From: Actinomycetes bacterium
GTDB taxonomy: Bacteria; Actinomycetota; Acidimicrobiia; Acidimicrobiales; Acidimicrobiaceae
Length of the DNA stretch: 7,789 nt
NCBI GenBank assembly: GCA_021844725.1
Contig: JAKBSX010000109.1
Coordinates: 1 to 7,789, forward strand
Direction: 5' to 3'
A model generated the notes under the pieces. That model was not told the DNA's origin. It made no database searches and was given only the letters and a program-made list of their open reading frames with translations. The position numbers were made by a program, and so were the translations under genes. Shown here one piece after another: positions 5,835 to 7,789 of the stretch (positions within the stretch are counted from its first letter, which is position 1; each line of letters starts with the position of its first letter).

Positions 5835-7346
5835 ATGAGCAAGGTTGATATAAGAGATCTACGGGACTGGTTGGACGACGTAGAGAAACTTGGAGAGGTT
5901 ACCCACATTACCCAAGAGGTGGACCCACACCTGGAAATGGGTGCGCTTACTTATCTGAACGGCAAAAATGCCGAGCAGACGACGCTTCTGTTCGAAAATC
6001 CAAAAGGACACCAGGGTGACGTTCGGGTACTCTTTAATCCAATAGGAAATAGCATGAACCGGTTGTCACTGGCCATGAGGACGCAACCGGGGAAGACTCC
6101 CATAGAGCTCGTTCAATATATTAAAGAGAAGTTCGACCAACAGGAGAAGATCAAACCGATCTCAATCGACCCGAAGGATGCGCCAATCTTTGATAACGTC
6201 TGGATGGGCGACGATATCGATATGCACTACTTCCCAACGCCAACCCATTGGGTGCGTGACGGTGGACCCTACATAGGTACCGCAGATGTGATTATAACTC
6301 AGGACCCTGAAACGGGCCGGATCAATCTTGGAACTTACCGCCAGATGATCGAGGGCAAGAACCGAGTTGGCTACTACTCCTCTCCTGGCAAGGACACCTT
6401 GCTGGACCGTGAGAAATGGTGGGCGATGGGCAAACCATGCCCGGTGGTAAGCGTTTATGGTGTCGACCCACTCTTGTTTATATGCGCCGCCACAGGATTC
6501 CCAAAACAGGAGTCCGAATATGACGCGGCCGGTGGACTCCAAGGCTCACCTATCGAAACGGTCCCTGGCAAGATAACAGGGCTGCCTATTCCGGCTCGGG
6601 CTGAACTGGTAATCGAAGGTTACTCCTACCCCGACGGTGGTCAAGAAGAGGGACCTTTCGGAGAGTTTACTGGCTACTACGGGCGACCAGGCCTTGAGCA
6701 GACTCCGAGCATTGAAGTCAAGGCGATTTACTTTAGAAACCAGCCGATCATGACTGCGGCGCTGATGGCGGATCACCCCTCATGTGAGCAAAATCTGTTC
6801 CTGTCGGTGATGCGTGGAGCAAGGGTTTGGCGCGATCTTGAGGCGTGCGGTATTCCAGGTGTTCAAGGCGTCTGGTCCGTCCCGTCGGCAGCCGGCGGTT
6901 TTGGAATGACCGTGGTCTCGTTGAAGCAGATGTACGCAGGGCACGCACAGCAGGCCGCTGCCATAGCAGCCCAGTGTGCAGGTGGCGCGTATTACTCGAA
7001 GTTCATATACGTAGTGGATGAGGATATCGACCCATCCGATCTGGAGCAGGTCATCTGGGCTGCTTCCACCCGTTGTAGGGTGTCTGAAGACATCGACATT
7101 CTGCGTAACACTTGGTCAACCTATCTTGACCCGAGCAAGAACCCCAATGAAGAGCGTCCGTTTGGATCCAAGGCTCTGATTTACGCCTGCAAAGAGTTCA
7201 AGAATATCAAGAAGTTTTCCCGCAGAACCGCTCTGACTACCAATCAGTACGAAAAGGCTCTCAACCGATGGGAAGAGCTTGGCATGCCGGGCAAAGTCCC
7301 AACCTTGAAGGTCTTCGACAATCCGGAAGAAGAACTGGACATTTAG
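5835..7346 (+). CDS. UbiD-family prenylated-FMN-dependent (de)carboxylase
   Basis: A 503-residue member of the UbiD family, cytoplasmic enzymes that reversibly decarboxylate aromatic, heteroaromatic or alpha,beta-unsaturated acids with prenylated FMN made by UbiX. NLGTYR (164-169) gives the cofactor/metal Asn164 and catalytic Arg169, matching N168 and R173 of Aspergillus niger Fdc1. EGPFGE (272-277) gives both catalytic-site glutamates, matching E277 and E282. ESEYD (226-230) probably supplies the metal-binding glutamate. GGPYIGTADVIITQDPETG (143-161) and DIDPSDLEQVIWAASTR (397-413) are typical family blocks. SPGKD (183-187) differs from the usual SPGKH, so the metal-ligand His (H191 in Fdc1) appears replaced by Asp187. 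Length is normal and no frameshift is seen. The C-terminal pattern (TWSTYLDPS, ERPFGSKALI) resembles aromatic-acid members rather than E. coli UbiD, so a role in aromatic metabolism is likelier than ubiquinone synthesis. The substrate cannot be named. No UbiX gene is in the window. Confidence 0.9.
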   Translation: MSKVDIRDLRDWLDDVEKLGEVTHITQEVDPHLEMGALTYLNGKNAEQTTLLFENPKGHQGDVRVLFNPIGNSMNRLSLAMRTQPGKTPIELVQYIKEKFDQQEKIKPISIDPKDAPIFDNVWMGDDIDMHYFPTPTHWVRDGGPYIGTADVIITQDPETGRINLGTYRQMIEGKNRVGYYSSPGKDTLLDREKWWAMGKPCPVVSVYGVDPLLFICAATGFPKQESEYDAAGGLQGSPIETVPGKITGLPIPARAELVIEGYSYPDGGQEEGPFGEFTGYYGRPGLEQTPSIEVKAIYFRNQPIMTAALMADHPSCEQNLFLSVMRGARVWRDLEACGIPGVQGVWSVPSAAGGFGMTVVSLKQMYAGHAQQAAAIAAQCAGGAYYSKFIYVVDEDIDPSDLEQVIWAASTRCRVSEDIDILRNTWSTYLDPSKNPNEERPFGSKALIYACKEFKNIKKFSRRTALTTNQYEKALNRWEELGMPGKVPTLKVFDNPEEELDI

Positions 7347-7357
7347 CAACAGTTATT

Positions 7358-7374
7358 GGACCCAAAACGGGTCC
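7358..7374 (+). terminator. Compact GC-rich hairpin just after ubiD
   Basis: GGACCC (7358-7363) and GGGTCC (7369-7374) pair perfectly around an AAAAC loop, starting 12 bases after the stop codon. No T-run follows, so this may be an mRNA 3'-end stabiliser or part of a larger terminator with the next hairpin rather than a standard intrinsic terminator. Confidence 0.4.
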
Positions 7375-7383
7375 CTGCAACAT

Positions 7384-7426
7384 GGAGAAAGCATCACCAT
7401 TCCGAGGACGGAGTGATGTTTTCTCC
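7384..7426 (+). ncRNA. Long near-perfect stem-loop downstream of ubiD
   Basis: GGAGAAAGCATCAC (7384-7397) pairs with GTGATGTTTTCTCC (7413-7426) over 14 positions. Thirteen are Watson-Crick pairs and one is a G-U wobble (G7391 with T7419). Inside, after a 3-base bulge (CAT), TCCG (7401-7404) pairs with CGGA (7409-7412) around an AGGA tetraloop. In the opposite strand's RNA the wobble becomes a C-A mismatch, so the fold favours the + transcript, the direction of ubiD. It could be a 3'-end processing or stability element, a factor-assisted terminator, or a REP-like palindrome. I do not recognise a named RNA family. Confidence 0.5.
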
Positions 7427-7789
7427 CGCGAGTTATTGCGTACTCCGGTGCATCTGTCGCCGATATAAGCTCCAACCTACTGGCACAAACTTTTTGATTT
7501 TCTGAAACGTGCGGACATTTCTAGCGCTGTTTCGGCTGCTTAATTCTGGGTGCTCGAAGCTAGTATCGGTTCCTAACCCTCTCCGTGATGTTGTTACTCG
7601 GCTCAGGGTGGGACTCCTTCGGCAGGCCCCACACCGTAAGGAATCAGAGGTTTTTCTGGTTAAGTTCCTAGAAACAGAACTTGTTCTGCCAGTGCAACGC
7701 GACTATTCAGAAAGTGGAAATGGCAACGTGCGACTCACTGGAATTGACGTGACTACACAATTCTGCCCTCTGGGGATAAGATTTGCATT
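7427..7789 (+). other. Right-edge stretch without a recognised gene
   Basis: One + frame stays open from a GTG at 7509 to the window edge (93 codons, no stop), with the first residues reading VRTFLALFRLL. There is no ribosome binding site before the GTG and I do not recognise the product. About 93 codons without a stop happens by chance reasonably often when six frames are considered. A modest hairpin lies inside the frame: GTGGG (7608-7612) with CCCAC (7628-7632), and an inner CCT/AGG pairing around TCGGC. No tRNA or known element is visible. Confidence 0.3.

Noticed and set aside
6162..6542. 126-codon open frame on the - strand inside ubiD.
   Set aside because: Antisense shadow of a strongly conserved enzyme, with no ribosome binding site or recognisable motif.
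1061..7346. A single sulfur/aromatic operon of maturase, sqr and ubiD.
   Set aside because: The genes share a strand but are 372 and 1,933 bases apart, each has its own ribosome binding site, and sqr has what looks like its own control region.

Overview
The window is bacterial DNA of roughly even base composition. It has three intact, well-spaced genes on the + strand, the start of a transposase gene running off the left edge on the - strand, and an unusually large share of sequence (about 45%) with no recognisable gene. The enzymes suggest an organism with anaerobic or microaerobic sulfur and aromatic-acid chemistry: an oxygen-sensitive radical-SAM sulfatase maturase, a sulfide:quinone oxidoreductase, and a UbiD-type decarboxylase that needs prenylated FMN. 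Nothing in the window fixes the taxon. The low coding density and the insertion element point to a genome rich in mobile DNA and decayed sequence, or to an accessory region.

Layout. Positions 1-313 (- strand) hold the N-terminal 104 residues of an IS630/Tc1-like transposase; the rest lies beyond the left edge. From about 377 to 1060 there is no convincing gene, only an unidentified open frame on the - strand beside the insertion element. At 1061-2332 lies an anaerobic sulfatase-maturating enzyme with all three iron-sulfur cluster motifs and a C-terminal SEC-C zinc motif. The 372 bases to the next gene end in an AT-rich control region with two tandem 19-bp repeats and overlapping palindromes. 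At 2705-3901 lies a type II (mitochondrial-like) sulfide:quinone oxidoreductase. A 1.9-kb gene-poor stretch follows (3902-5834). At 5835-7346 lies a UbiD-family decarboxylase, followed by two closely spaced hairpins, the second long and almost perfectly paired. The right end (7427-7789) holds no recognised gene, but one frame stays open to the edge.

How the genes relate. Each of the three genes has its own Shine-Dalgarno sequence and is separated from its neighbour by 370 to 1,930 bases, so they are probably transcribed separately and not as one operon. The usual partners are absent: no sulfatase beside the maturase, no rhodanese or persulfide dioxygenase beside the oxidoreductase, and no UbiX flavin prenyltransferase beside UbiD. 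I see no convincing new multi-gene system here. The most interesting signals are the control region upstream of the sulfide:quinone oxidoreductase, the structured RNA-like hairpin after ubiD, the apparent loss of a metal-ligand histidine in UbiD, and the unexplained 1.9-kb gap.
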